Part shown: one piece after another, positions 1 to 6,395 of the stretch
How the letters are laid out: the number at the start of each line of letters is the position of its first letter
Position numbering within the stretch: the stretch's first letter is position 1
Assembly: GCA_027083715.1 (NCBI GenBank)
Contig: JALWNR010000106.1
Span: 1 to 7,465, forward strand
From: Bacteroidales bacterium
GTDB taxonomy: Bacteria; Bacteroidota; Bacteroidia; Bacteroidales; NBLH01
Reading direction: 5' to 3'
Length of the DNA: 7,465 nt
Made by a program: the position numbers and the translations under genes
Notes under the pieces: generated by a model
What the model was told of the DNA's origin: nothing
The model's input: only the letters and a program-made list of their open reading frames with translations
Database searches by the model: none

Positions 1-1
1 C

Positions 2-1813
2 GGTGAAGATAAAAAACGACTGCATCCGAAAGAGGGTGAGCCGAACAAACGCAGTGCCATTAAGCAAGTAGCATCGGGTAGGTTTGGCGTAGATGCTGAA
101 TATTTGGTAAATGCCGATGAAATTCAAATTAAAGTGGCGCAAGGAGCAAAACCGGGCGAAGGCGGTCAGTTACCGGGCTACAAAGTAGATAAAATTGTGG
201 GTAAAATTCGTAATTCATTGCCCGGAATTACCTTAATATCACCTCCTCCACACCACGATATTTATTCGATTGAAGATTTGGCACAATTAATTTTTGATTT
301 AAAATCGGTTAATCCACAGGCAAAAATAAGTGTAAAACTGGTTTCGGAAAGCGGTGTGGGCACCATTGCCGCAGGTGTTGCTAAAGCAAAAGCCGATTTA
401 ATTACCATCAGCGGTACAGAGGGCGGCACAGGAGCAAGTCCGGCAAGTTCGATAAAACATACGGGCTTACCTATGGAAATCGGTTTGGCAGAAGCGCATC
501 AAACTTTGGTGCTGAACAATCTGCGCGGGCGTGTAAAATTACAAACCGACGGACAAATAAAAACAGGACGCGACATCATCATCAGTGCACTTTTAGGTGC
601 CGAAGAATTTGGTATTGCTACAGGTGCCCTTATTACATTGGGTTGCGTAATGATGCGTAAATGCCATCTGAACACCTGTCCTGCCGGAATTGCTACGCAA
701 AATAAAAAATTGCGCGAGCGTTATCTTGGTAAAGCCGATTATCTGGTAAATTATTTTAAATTTCTTGCTGAAGAAGTACGCGAATATATGGCTGAAATCG
801 GAGTACGTAAATTTGATGATTTGGTAGGAAGAGCCGATTGGCTGGAAATTCGTAAAGATATTGAACATCCGAAAGCAAAAAAACTGAATTTAAGTTCTTT
901 GATTAAGTTCCCTGATGTTTCAAAATTTAATGCACTTTACAAAGTAGAAGAACAAAATCATAAATTAGAACAAGTTCTTGATAATGAACTGATTCGTTTA
1001 TCAAATAAAGCCATTCACAACAAAGAAAAAGTATGGTTCAGTAAAGAAATCGGGAATACCGATCGTTCGGTTGGAGCAATGCTTGCCGGTGAAATTGCTA
1101 AAAAATACGGAATTTCAGGATTACCCAAAAATACGGTAAACGGATATTTTTATGGCTCGGCAGGACAAAGTTTTGGAGCATTTACAGTAAACGGGATGAG
1201 TTTTAAACTCGAAGGAGATGCGAATGATTATCTCGGCAAAGGAATGGCAGGCGGTCGCATAGCAGTTATCCCTCCCGAAAAAGCTGATATTCAGGCAGAA
1301 AAAAATATAATTATCGGTAATACCGTATTGTATGGAGCTACCGGCGGAACATTGTACGTAAACGGTATTGCCGGTGAGCGGTTTGCCGTGCGAAACAGCG
1401 GTGCAAAAGCCGTAGTGGAAGGTGTGGGCGACCACGGTTGCGAATACATGACCGGCGGACGTGTAGTAGTGTTGGGTGCTACCGGACGGAATTTTGCTGC
1501 CGGAATGAGCGGTGGTATTGCTTATGTACTGGATATAAATGAAGATTTTGCCTTTCATTGCAATCAGGACATGGTTGAATTGGCAAAAATAACTGATTAT
1601 GAGGATATTCGTGAACTGCAAGGCATGATTGCCAAACACCAGCTATACACAAAAAGTAAACTGGCTGAAAAGATTTTGATTCATTGGGAACATTATATTT
1701 CAAAATTTGTGAAAGTACTGCCTTTGGAATACAAAAAAGTACTGAATGAGATAAAATTAAAGGAAATAGCCGGTAAAATCAAAAAAGCACAGACAGAGAT
1801 TATTGAATATTAA
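2..1813 (+). CDS. gltB: Glutamate synthase large (alpha) subunit, C-terminal part, cut by left edge
   Basis: Large subunit of glutamate synthase (GOGAT). With GltD it converts glutamine and 2-oxoglutarate to two glutamates in the cytoplasm. The frame is open from base 2, giving 603 residues. The segment upstream of the TTG at 104 reads on as typical GltB sequence (IKQVASGRFGV, then YLVNADEIQIKVAQGAKPGEGGQLPG split over this point), so that TTG is not a start. Visible parts are the FMN-binding synthase barrel, with SGTEGGTGASP at fragment residues 137-147, and the 3Fe-4S cluster cysteines C-x5-C-x4-C at residues 215, 221 and 226 (codons at 644, 662 and 677). From about residue 380 to 520 there is a glycine-rich GxGxG beta-helix domain, followed by a charged helical tail. 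The E. coli protein is about 1,490 residues, so roughly 900 residues lie outside the window, including the N-terminal class II glutaminase domain. It ends 77 bases before gltD. Identity is very secure. Confidence 0.97.
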   Translation, partial: GEDKKRLHPKEGEPNKRSAIKQVASGRFGVDAEYLVNADEIQIKVAQGAKPGEGGQLPGYKVDKIVGKIRNSLPGITLISPPPHHDIYSIEDLAQLIFDLKSVNPQAKISVKLVSESGVGTIAAGVAKAKADLITISGTEGGTGASPASSIKHTGLPMEIGLAEAHQTLVLNNLRGRVKLQTDGQIKTGRDIIISALLGAEEFGIATGALITLGCVMMRKCHLNTCPAGIATQNKKLRERYLGKADYLVNYFKFLAEEVREYMAEIGVRKFDDLVGRADWLEIRKDIEHPKAKKLNLSSLIKFPDVSKFNALYKVEEQNHKLEQVLDNELIRLSNKAIHNKEKVWFSKEIGNTDRSVGAMLAGEIAKKYGISGLPKNTVNGYFYGSAGQSFGAFTVNGMSFKLEGDANDYLGKGMAGGRIAVIPPEKADIQAEKNIIIGNTVLYGATGGTLYVNGIAGERFAVRNSGAKAVVEGVGDHGCEYMTGGRVVVLGATGRNFAAGMSGGIAYVLDINEDFAFHCNQDMVELAKITDYEDIRELQGMIAKHQLYTKSKLAEKILIHWEHYISKFVKVLPLEYKKVLNEIKLKEIAGKIKKAQTEIIEY

Positions 1814-1859
1814 TTTAATGGATGAATAGTTTAGTAGTTGAAACTAATAAACCTATAAA
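1814..1859 (+). repeat. Dispersed spacer repeat, copy 1 (gltB-gltD)
   Basis: This segment aligns without gaps to 3322-3367 in the next spacer, with about 35 of 46 bases identical by my count. The core is TGAATAGTTTAGTAGTTGAA at 1823-1842, against TGAATGGTTTAGCAGTTGAA at 3331-3350 (18 of 20). Both copies also share AAAC(C/T)TATAAA near their 3' end. The two copies are in the same orientation and each starts just after a stop codon or a few bases downstream. No coding potential is visible. Its role is unknown. Confidence 0.6.
1829..1852 (+). other. Imperfect palindrome / AT-rich hairpin in gltB-gltD spacer
   Basis: Arms 1829-1839 (GTTTAGTAGTT) and 1842-1852 (AACTAATAAAC) are complementary at 10 of 11 positions, with G1834/A1847 as the only mismatch and GA between the arms. 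It lies inside repeat copy 1. It is AT-rich and not followed by a T-run, so it does not look like a standard terminator. An operator or an mRNA hairpin between the two GOGAT cistrons is possible, but neither is shown. The other repeat copy does not preserve this exact pairing. Confidence 0.4.
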
Positions 1860-1890
1860 CTAAAAAATCCTTTATAATAAAGATACAATC

Positions 1891-3306
1891 ATGGGAAATC
1901 CAAAAGCATTTATTGAGATAAAAAGAAAAGAAGCAGGTTATCGCCCTGTTAAAGAAAGAATTACCGATTTCGGAGAAGTTGAACAAACCCTGAATATCGA
2001 TGACCGGAAATTGCAGGCATCGCGCTGTATGGATTGCGGCATACCTTTTTGCCACTGGGCTTGTACTTTGGGAAGCAAAATACCCGAATGGCAGGACGAG
2101 GTATATCGCGGAAACTGGGAAGAAGCTACACGTATTTTACAATCGACCAATGATTTTCCGGAATTTACCGGTAGAATTTGTCCTGCTTTGTGCGAAAAAT
2201 CTTGTGTATTAGCTATTCACGAAGAAGCCGTAACTATACGCGAAAATGAAGCTTCTGTAATGGAACGCGCCTTTGAAATGGGCTTTGTTCAGCCCAAAAT
2301 TCCTGCAAAGCGCACAGGTAAAAAAGTAGCCGTAATCGGTTCCGGTCCTGCCGGATTATCTGTTGCAGCACAACTTAATCAAAAAGGACATAAAGTAATT
2401 GTTTTTGAAAAAGACGAAAAAATCGGTGGATTACTACGTTTTGGTATTCCGGATTTCAAGCTAAATAAAGGTTTGATTGACAGAAGATTAAAAATAATGG
2501 AAGTAGAAGGCATTATTTTTAAACCTAATACTTTTGTAGGAAAAGATATTACAGCCAAACAGCTTTTAAAAGACTTTGATGCGGTTTGCCTGGCTATAGG
2601 AGCAACGAAACCACGTGATTTGGAAGTAAAAGGGCGTAATTTGGAAGGAGTATATTTTGCAATGGATTTTTTGACCCAACAAAATCGCAAACTTGCCGGA
2701 ATTGAACCCCCAAAAGGAGAAGAAATATCTGCAAAAGCAAAAAATGTAATTGTAATAGGAGGTGGTGATACAGGTTCGGATTGTGTGGGAACAGCTGTCA
2801 GGCAAAAGGCAAAAAGTGTAAAACAAATTGAAATTTTGCCCAAACCACCTGAAAAACGTACTGAGGACAATCCCTGGCCCTTTTGGCCCAATGTACTTCG
2901 TACATCCAGTTCGCATCAAGAAGGCTGCGAACGTTTTTGGAGTTTAGAAACTAAACGTTTAATTGGTAAAAACGGAAAACTTACGCATATTGAACTGAAT
3001 GAACTTGATTGGTTTAACAACAATGGAAAATGGGAGAAAAAAGTAATCTCTGATAAACCTTTAAAATTTGAAGCCGATTTGGTTTTGTTGGCAATGGGCT
3101 TTACACAACCAATTCATGAAGGTATTGCTGATGAATTTAAATTAGAGTATGATGCTCGTGGAAATATGAAAATTAATGAAAAACATCAAACATCAAATAC
3201 TAAAGTATTTGCTGCCGGCGATGCAGCATCAGGTGCTAGTTTAGTGGTACGTGCTATTGCATCGGGAAGAAATGCTGCAAAAGGTATTGATGAATTCTTA
3301 CAATAA
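1891..3306 (+). CDS. gltD: Glutamate synthase small (beta) subunit, NADPH-dependent
   Basis: This flavoprotein takes electrons from NAD(P)H through FAD and iron-sulfur clusters and passes them to the large subunit. It has 471 residues, matching the usual ~470. The start MGNPKAFIEIKRKEAGYRP is typical for the family, which supports ATG 1891. The N-terminal ferredoxin-like domain has C46-x2-C49-x4-C54-x3-C58 and C97-x3-C101-x3-C105, which is the ligand set expected for two 4Fe-4S clusters. The FAD-binding fold has GSGPAG at 150-155, the NAD(P)H fold has GGGDTG at 290-295, and the C-terminal FAD motif AAGDAASGASLVVRAI lies at about 441-456. One small oddity is Thr at residue 59 after the fourth cysteine, where I recall proline being usual. 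The same family includes small-subunit-like partners of other enzymes, but direct adjacency to gltB makes GltD secure. It is likely co-transcribed with gltB. A weak purine stretch (AAAG) about 8-10 bases upstream is the only possible ribosome-binding signal. Confidence 0.96.
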   Translation: MGNPKAFIEIKRKEAGYRPVKERITDFGEVEQTLNIDDRKLQASRCMDCGIPFCHWACTLGSKIPEWQDEVYRGNWEEATRILQSTNDFPEFTGRICPALCEKSCVLAIHEEAVTIRENEASVMERAFEMGFVQPKIPAKRTGKKVAVIGSGPAGLSVAAQLNQKGHKVIVFEKDEKIGGLLRFGIPDFKLNKGLIDRRLKIMEVEGIIFKPNTFVGKDITAKQLLKDFDAVCLAIGATKPRDLEVKGRNLEGVYFAMDFLTQQNRKLAGIEPPKGEEISAKAKNVIVIGGGDTGSDCVGTAVRQKAKSVKQIEILPKPPEKRTEDNPWPFWPNVLRTSSSHQEGCERFWSLETKRLIGKNGKLTHIELNELDWFNNNGKWEKKVISDKPLKFEADLVLLAMGFTQPIHEGIADEFKLEYDARGNMKINEKHQTSNTKVFAAGDAASGASLVVRAIASGRNAAKGIDEFLQ

Positions 3307-3311
3307 TAATC

Positions 3312-3385
3312 AGTTTAAAGGTTTAAGAGTTGAATGGTTTAGCAGTTGAATATTTCAAACTTATAAATCCTTAAACCTTTAAACT
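3312..3385 (+). repeat. Perfect 16-base inverted repeat between gltD and proC
   Basis: AGTTTAAAGGTTTAAG at 3312-3327 is the exact reverse complement of CTTAAACCTTTAAACT at 3370-3385, with 42 bases between the arms. In RNA this could form a long stem just after the gltD stop codon. Part of the left arm (3312-3321) is also complementary to 3391-3400, so alternative pairings exist. A smaller hairpin (TTGAA-TAT-TTCAA, 3346-3358) lies inside the loop. It could slow or end transcription, stabilise the gltD mRNA 3' end, or be only a by-product of the repetitive sequence. Confidence 0.6.
3322..3367 (+). repeat. Dispersed spacer repeat, copy 2 (gltD-proC)
   Basis: This is the second copy of the element seen at 1814-1859, in the same orientation and without gaps in the alignment. 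It includes the 20-base core at 3331-3350. It overlaps the left arm and loop of the larger inverted repeat in this spacer. Finding two related copies only 1.5 kb apart, both flanking gltD, suggests either a dispersed intergenic repeat family or a local duplication. Confidence 0.6.
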
Positions 3386-3405
3386 TTTAACCTTTAAACT
3401 TTTAA
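3376..3405 (+). repeat. 15-base tandem duplication
   Basis: CCTTTAAACTTTTAA occurs twice back to back, at 3376-3390 and 3391-3405. Degraded TTTAAAC/TTTCAAC-like units continue to about 3420, and a similar run (CCTTAAA) comes before the first copy. The array ends a few bases before the proC start codon, so it would lie in the 5' leader of any proC transcript starting upstream. Such arrays can change copy number by slippage. Whether that affects proC expression is unknown. Confidence 0.75.
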
Positions 3406-3426
3406 ACTTTCAACTTTTGAGTAATT

Positions 3427-4218
3427 ATGGATACAAAAATAGCAATTATTGGTGGTGGAAATTTAGGCACTGCAATAGCCAAAGGTTTGATGAAAAGTAA
3501 TTTTAGTGCGCAAAACATCTATGTAACAAGACGAAAAATTGAGCTTTTACAGGGATTAAAAGCGCAGGGAATTAAAATTACATCGAGTAACCCTAAAGCG
3601 GTAAAAAATTCGGAAGTGATTATTTTAACCTTAAAACCTTATAAAACCGATAAAACTCTTGAAGAAATTGCTCCTTTCATTGAAAAAGACCGGCATTTAA
3701 TTTTATCTATGGTCAGCGGTGTGTCCATTGAGCACATTAAAAGTATTATTAAAACGGAAATACCTGTTTTTCGGGCAATGCCCAATACTGCCATTGCCAT
3801 CAACCAGTCAATGACCTGCATTGCTGCACCCAATTCAAAAAACGGGCATAAAGAATTGATAAAAACAATGTTCTCAAACCTTGGCGAAACCGTATTTATG
3901 AATGAAGAGATGATGGATGCTGCTACTGTACTTGCCGCCTGCGGGATAGCCTTTGTGATGCGCTTTATTCGGGCTATGGTTCAGGGAGGCATTGAAATTG
4001 GTTTTGATGCAAAAACTGCCAGCCAAATAGCCAATCAAACGGTAAAAGGAGCCGCAGAACTGCTAATACAAAACGGATTACACCCTGAACAGGAAATTGA
4101 TAAAGTAACTACCCCAAAAGGTTATACCATCTCCGGCTTGAACGAAATGGAACACAATGGTTTCAGCTCATCACTGATAAAAGGTATCCTGCTGTCTTTT
4201 AATAAGATGGGGGAGTAG
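3427..4218 (+). CDS. proC: Pyrroline-5-carboxylate reductase
   Basis: Cytoplasmic enzyme that reduces 1-pyrroline-5-carboxylate to L-proline with NAD(P)H, the last step of proline synthesis from glutamate. It has 263 residues, close to the usual 260-280. The N-terminal Rossmann fold starts at once with IAIIGGGNLGTAIAKGL (residues 5-21), which supports ATG 3427. Further motifs are LILSMVSGVS at 91-100, FRAMPNTAIAINQ at 115-127, and the C-terminal dimerisation and active-site region GGIEIGFDAKTASQIANQTVKGAAELL (187-213, split here as one motif) with VTTPKGYTISGLNEMEHNGF at 227-246. Compared with the E. coli type, the SGPAY segment reads ACGIAFVM and the PGGTT loop reads PKGYT. I recall both as normal for Bacteroidota ProC. 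It follows gltD by 120 bases of repeat-rich spacer. Read-through from gltBD is plausible but not shown. Neither proA nor proB is in the window. Confidence 0.95.
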   Translation: MDTKIAIIGGGNLGTAIAKGLMKSNFSAQNIYVTRRKIELLQGLKAQGIKITSSNPKAVKNSEVIILTLKPYKTDKTLEEIAPFIEKDRHLILSMVSGVSIEHIKSIIKTEIPVFRAMPNTAIAINQSMTCIAAPNSKNGHKELIKTMFSNLGETVFMNEEMMDAATVLAACGIAFVMRFIRAMVQGGIEIGFDAKTASQIANQTVKGAAELLIQNGLHPEQEIDKVTTPKGYTISGLNEMEHNGFSSSLIKGILLSFNKMGE

Positions 4219-4251
4219 AACACTTATAATTCTGTATCTTACTCATTGACG

Positions 4252-4268
4252 GCTTTTAGTCAAGAAGC
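4252..4268 (+). terminator. Weak candidate terminator hairpin after proC
   Basis: In RNA, GCUUUU can pair with the GAAGC side (AGAAGC) of this segment to form about six pairs, including one G-U pair, around a five-base loop. A short U-rich stretch (UUAUUU) follows. It lies 34 bases after the proC stop codon. An overlapping alternative is TTGAC/GTCAA at 4246-4250 and 4259-4263. Both stems are short and AT-rich, so this is only a candidate. Confidence 0.25.
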
Positions 4269-4353
4269 TTATTTGCTATAATAACAAGCCAGCCGGAAAA
4301 TCAAAACTCAATAAATATTTTCAAAAAAGTTTTAAAAATTCATTAAAAACTCA

Positions 4354-4360
4354 TACTTTG
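4354..4360 (+). promoter_or_regulatory. Weak candidate promoter -7 box for the ClC gene
   Basis: TACTTTG resembles the Bacteroidota -7 consensus TAnnTTTG but has one base fewer in the variable spacer. It is 42 bases upstream of the first possible ATG of the ClC gene. I found no clear TTG/TTTG -33 box at the expected distance. The rest of the 184-base spacer (4219-4402) holds nothing else I can support. In particular I see no fluoride-riboswitch-like sequence. Confidence 0.25.
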
Positions 4361-4402
4361 ATTTAATTTTATACTCAAATATCATCAATACACCACTGTA
4401 AT

Positions 4403-6187
4403 ATGCGCACAAACCGCTTATTAATGAAAATTTACCGCTGGCGGATGAAAAATATGAAGGAAAGTAGCTTTATATTGATTTTATCTGCGGTAATAGGGAT
4501 AATGGCGGGACTTGTTGCACTAACATTAAAAGTATCGGTATTTTACTTGCGTAAACTATTTGTCGATTATACCATTGGCGATTCGCAAAGTCTGTTTTTT
4601 TTGTTACTGATACTACCCTCTATGGGTATAGGTTTAACACTGATATTGAAACATTATGTTATTAATGACACAATCAAACACAATATTTCTTCTATTTTAT
4701 ATGCAATTTCGCGCAAAAACAGCATCATGAAACAACATAAAATGTTCTCATCGATGCTTGGCGGAATTTTAACAGCAGGTTTTGGTGGTTCTGTGGGGCT
4801 GGAATCACCGATTATTTCATCCGGTGCTGCAATAGGCTCCAATCTGGGCAGAATTTTTCATTTCAACTATAAAACCGTAACCGTTTTGCTTGCATGCGGT
4901 TCGTCGGGGGCTATTTCTGCGATTTTCAACACACCCATAGCAGGCGTTATTTTTGCTTTGGAGGTGCTTTTGATTGATTTAACCCGCTTTTCACTTATTC
5001 CTTTGCTGATTGCATCGGTTAGCGGTACCATTGTAACCACGGTTTTTTATCCTACCGGGGTACTGTTTGATTTTCAGATTCAGGAAACTTTTCATGTTTC
5101 ACTGATACATTTTTATGTACTTTTTGGTTTACTTGCAGGTATTGTGGCAAATTATTTTACTGTTGTATTTTTGCGTATCGAGAAATATTTTTCAGAAATA
5201 AAATCTTCCTTAAAAAAATATTTTATCGGGAGTTTGTTGTTCGGTTTGATTTTACTTTTTTTCCCGATGCTCTGGGGCGAAGGTTTTGATGTAATTAAGG
5301 AGCTGCTCAAAGAAAATCATATTGCTATTTTTGAATTTACACTCTATCCGCAACTTACTGATAAAGTTTGGATTGTAGTACTGGCATTTGTTTTTATGAT
5401 TTTGCTAAAAGTAGTAGCTACTGCTTTAACAATAGGTGCAGGAGGGATAGGGGGTATTTTTGCACCATCGCTTTTTACGGGAGCACTAACCGGATACCTT
5501 TTTGCGGCAGTGGTAAACTTTTTAGATATTGGTGTTCACTTGTCTTTAGTAAATTTTACCATGATTGGGATGACCGGAGTGCTTAGCGGAGTGTTGCACG
5601 CCCCTTTAACCGCTTTGTTTCTGATTGTGGAAATTACTTTCGGATACGAATTGATTGTTCCTTTAATGATTGTCAGTACTATAGCTTTTATCACCGCCAA
5701 GCGATTTCGCGAAAATTCCATTATTACCGAACAGCTTGCAGCACGTGGACACTTGATTACACATCATAAAGATAAAGCCGTATTAACCATGATGAAATTG
5801 CGCTCGGTATTGGAAACCAATTTTATTCCGGTTAGTTTGGATGGTGATTTGGGCGCTTTGGTAAAAGCAGTTGCCAAATCCAAACGAAATATTTTTCCGG
5901 TACTTGACGATGATGGCATCCTTGCAGGAATTATTACCTTAGATGATGTGCGCGAAATCATGTTTCATACCGAACTTTATCATACTACTAAAATACGTAG
6001 TTTAATGAGTCCGCCGCCTGCCTATATTCGCCTTGATGATAATATGGACACCGTAATGAAAAAATTTAATGATACCGGTGCTTGGAACTTACCGGTTATT
6101 GATAAAGGAAAATATATTGGTTTTGTCTCTAAATCCAAAATGTTTAATGTTTATCGTGAGTTATTGGTGAACATAACAGATGATTGA
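4403..6187 (+). CDS. ClC-family chloride channel / anion transporter with CBS pair
   Basis: Inner-membrane anion channel or anion/proton antiporter of the ClC family, 594 residues. The transmembrane part runs from about residue 22 to 435. Signature segments are GFGGSVGLESP at 126-136, where E134 matches the external gating glutamate of E. coli ClC (E148), then FNTPIAGVIFALEVLL at 175-190, and GGIGGIFAPSLFTGALTG at 347-364. Two CBS domains follow at about 472-522 and 532-590. They often bind adenine nucleotides and regulate the pore. By eye alignment the internal proton glutamate (E203) is V188, the central serine (S107) is H93 and the central tyrosine (Y445) is I441, so the transport mode and ion are uncertain. 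ATG 4403 gives the longest form, but in-frame ATGs at 4424 and 4445 are also possible, since the conserved part begins near YRWRMK. It probably has its own promoter. Confidence 0.93.
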   Translation: MRTNRLLMKIYRWRMKNMKESSFILILSAVIGIMAGLVALTLKVSVFYLRKLFVDYTIGDSQSLFFLLLILPSMGIGLTLILKHYVINDTIKHNISSILYAISRKNSIMKQHKMFSSMLGGILTAGFGGSVGLESPIISSGAAIGSNLGRIFHFNYKTVTVLLACGSSGAISAIFNTPIAGVIFALEVLLIDLTRFSLIPLLIASVSGTIVTTVFYPTGVLFDFQIQETFHVSLIHFYVLFGLLAGIVANYFTVVFLRIEKYFSEIKSSLKKYFIGSLLFGLILLFFPMLWGEGFDVIKELLKENHIAIFEFTLYPQLTDKVWIVVLAFVFMILLKVVATALTIGAGGIGGIFAPSLFTGALTGYLFAAVVNFLDIGVHLSLVNFTMIGMTGVLSGVLHAPLTALFLIVEITFGYELIVPLMIVSTIAFITAKRFRENSIITEQLAARGHLITHHKDKAVLTMMKLRSVLETNFIPVSLDGDLGALVKAVAKSKRNIFPVLDDDGILAGIITLDDVREIMFHTELYHTTKIRSLMSPPPAYIRLDDNMDTVMKKFNDTGAWNLPVIDKGKYIGFVSKSKMFNVYRELLVNITDD

Positions 6188-6224
6188 TAAGTGCTCTTCT
6201 ATAAGGTCGTCGAATTGAAAAATA

Positions 6225-6232
6225 TATTTTTG
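6225..6232 (+). promoter_or_regulatory. Candidate Bacteroidota -7 promoter box upstream of the lipoprotein gene
   Basis: TATTTTTG matches TAnnTTTG exactly and continues as CACCG, a downstream context I recall as common in Bacteroidota promoters. A start about 7 bases downstream would leave a 5' leader of roughly 155 bases before ATG 6396. No TTG box is visible at the expected ~19-21-base spacing; the nearest TTG (6215-6217) is only 7 bases away. A second exact match, TAATTTTG, lies at 6309-6316 and would give a shorter leader. In such AT-rich DNA chance matches are likely. The 208-base spacer (6188-6395) otherwise shows only A- and T-runs. Confidence 0.4.
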
Positions 6233-6308
6233 CACCGTTCTGTTTTTTTCTTTTTGCCTAATACACAAGAATATATAGCAACAAAAAAACAAAAGTTCAT
6301 CAAAAATC

Positions 6309-6316
6309 TAATTTTG
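6309..6316 (+). promoter_or_regulatory. Second candidate -7 box, nearer to the lipoprotein start
   Basis: TAATTTTG fits the TAnnTTTG consensus. It is about 80 bases upstream of ATG 6396, a more usual leader length than for the box at 6225. The surroundings are almost pure A and T, and no -33 box is recognisable, so this is weaker than its match suggests. Confidence 0.25.
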
Positions 6317-6395
6317 TCAAAAATCAAGCACTTTATAAACATACTCAAATTATTTTTTTTTAAATTTACCCTTTCTTAACCTTAAAACTCTGATC

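Noticed and set aside
104..106. TTG as start of the first gene
   Set aside because: The frame is open to base 2 and the sequence before the TTG is typical conserved GltB, so the gene is cut by the window edge and does not start here.
593..868. Reverse-strand open frame inside gltB
   Set aside because: It lies wholly within conserved GltB coding sequence, including the iron-sulfur cysteine region. Its translation is Phe- and Ile-rich with no recognisable domain.
1121..1639. 172-codon reverse-strand open frame inside gltB
   Set aside because: It is opposite the conserved GxGxG domain. Its length is explained by the codon usage of the real gene, and no motif or start signal supports it.
2379..2919. 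Overlapping reverse-strand open frames inside gltD
   Set aside because: Both are antisense to the conserved nucleotide-binding regions of GltD and show no independent features.
3370..3420. CRISPR-like or direct-repeat array
   Set aside because: The units are 15 bases long, directly adjacent and without unique spacers, and no cas genes are near. This is a simple tandem repeat.
4219..4402. Fluoride riboswitch upstream of the ClC gene
   Set aside because: Some ClC genes are fluoride exporters under such control, but I find neither the conserved GGCGAUGG-like start nor the pseudoknot sequence here. The protein also has the classic GxxGxExP-type gate rather than a fluoride-type signature.
6242..6290. 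8-base inverted repeat GTTTTTTT / AAAAAAAC
   Set aside because: It consists of homopolymer runs in AT-rich DNA and is expected by chance. It has no GC stem, so it is not a credible terminator.
6191..6379. 62-codon frame directly after the ClC gene
   Set aside because: It starts at GTG in very AT-rich DNA, encodes a Lys/Phe/Ile-rich string with no domain, and overlaps both candidate promoter boxes. It is more likely non-coding spacer.
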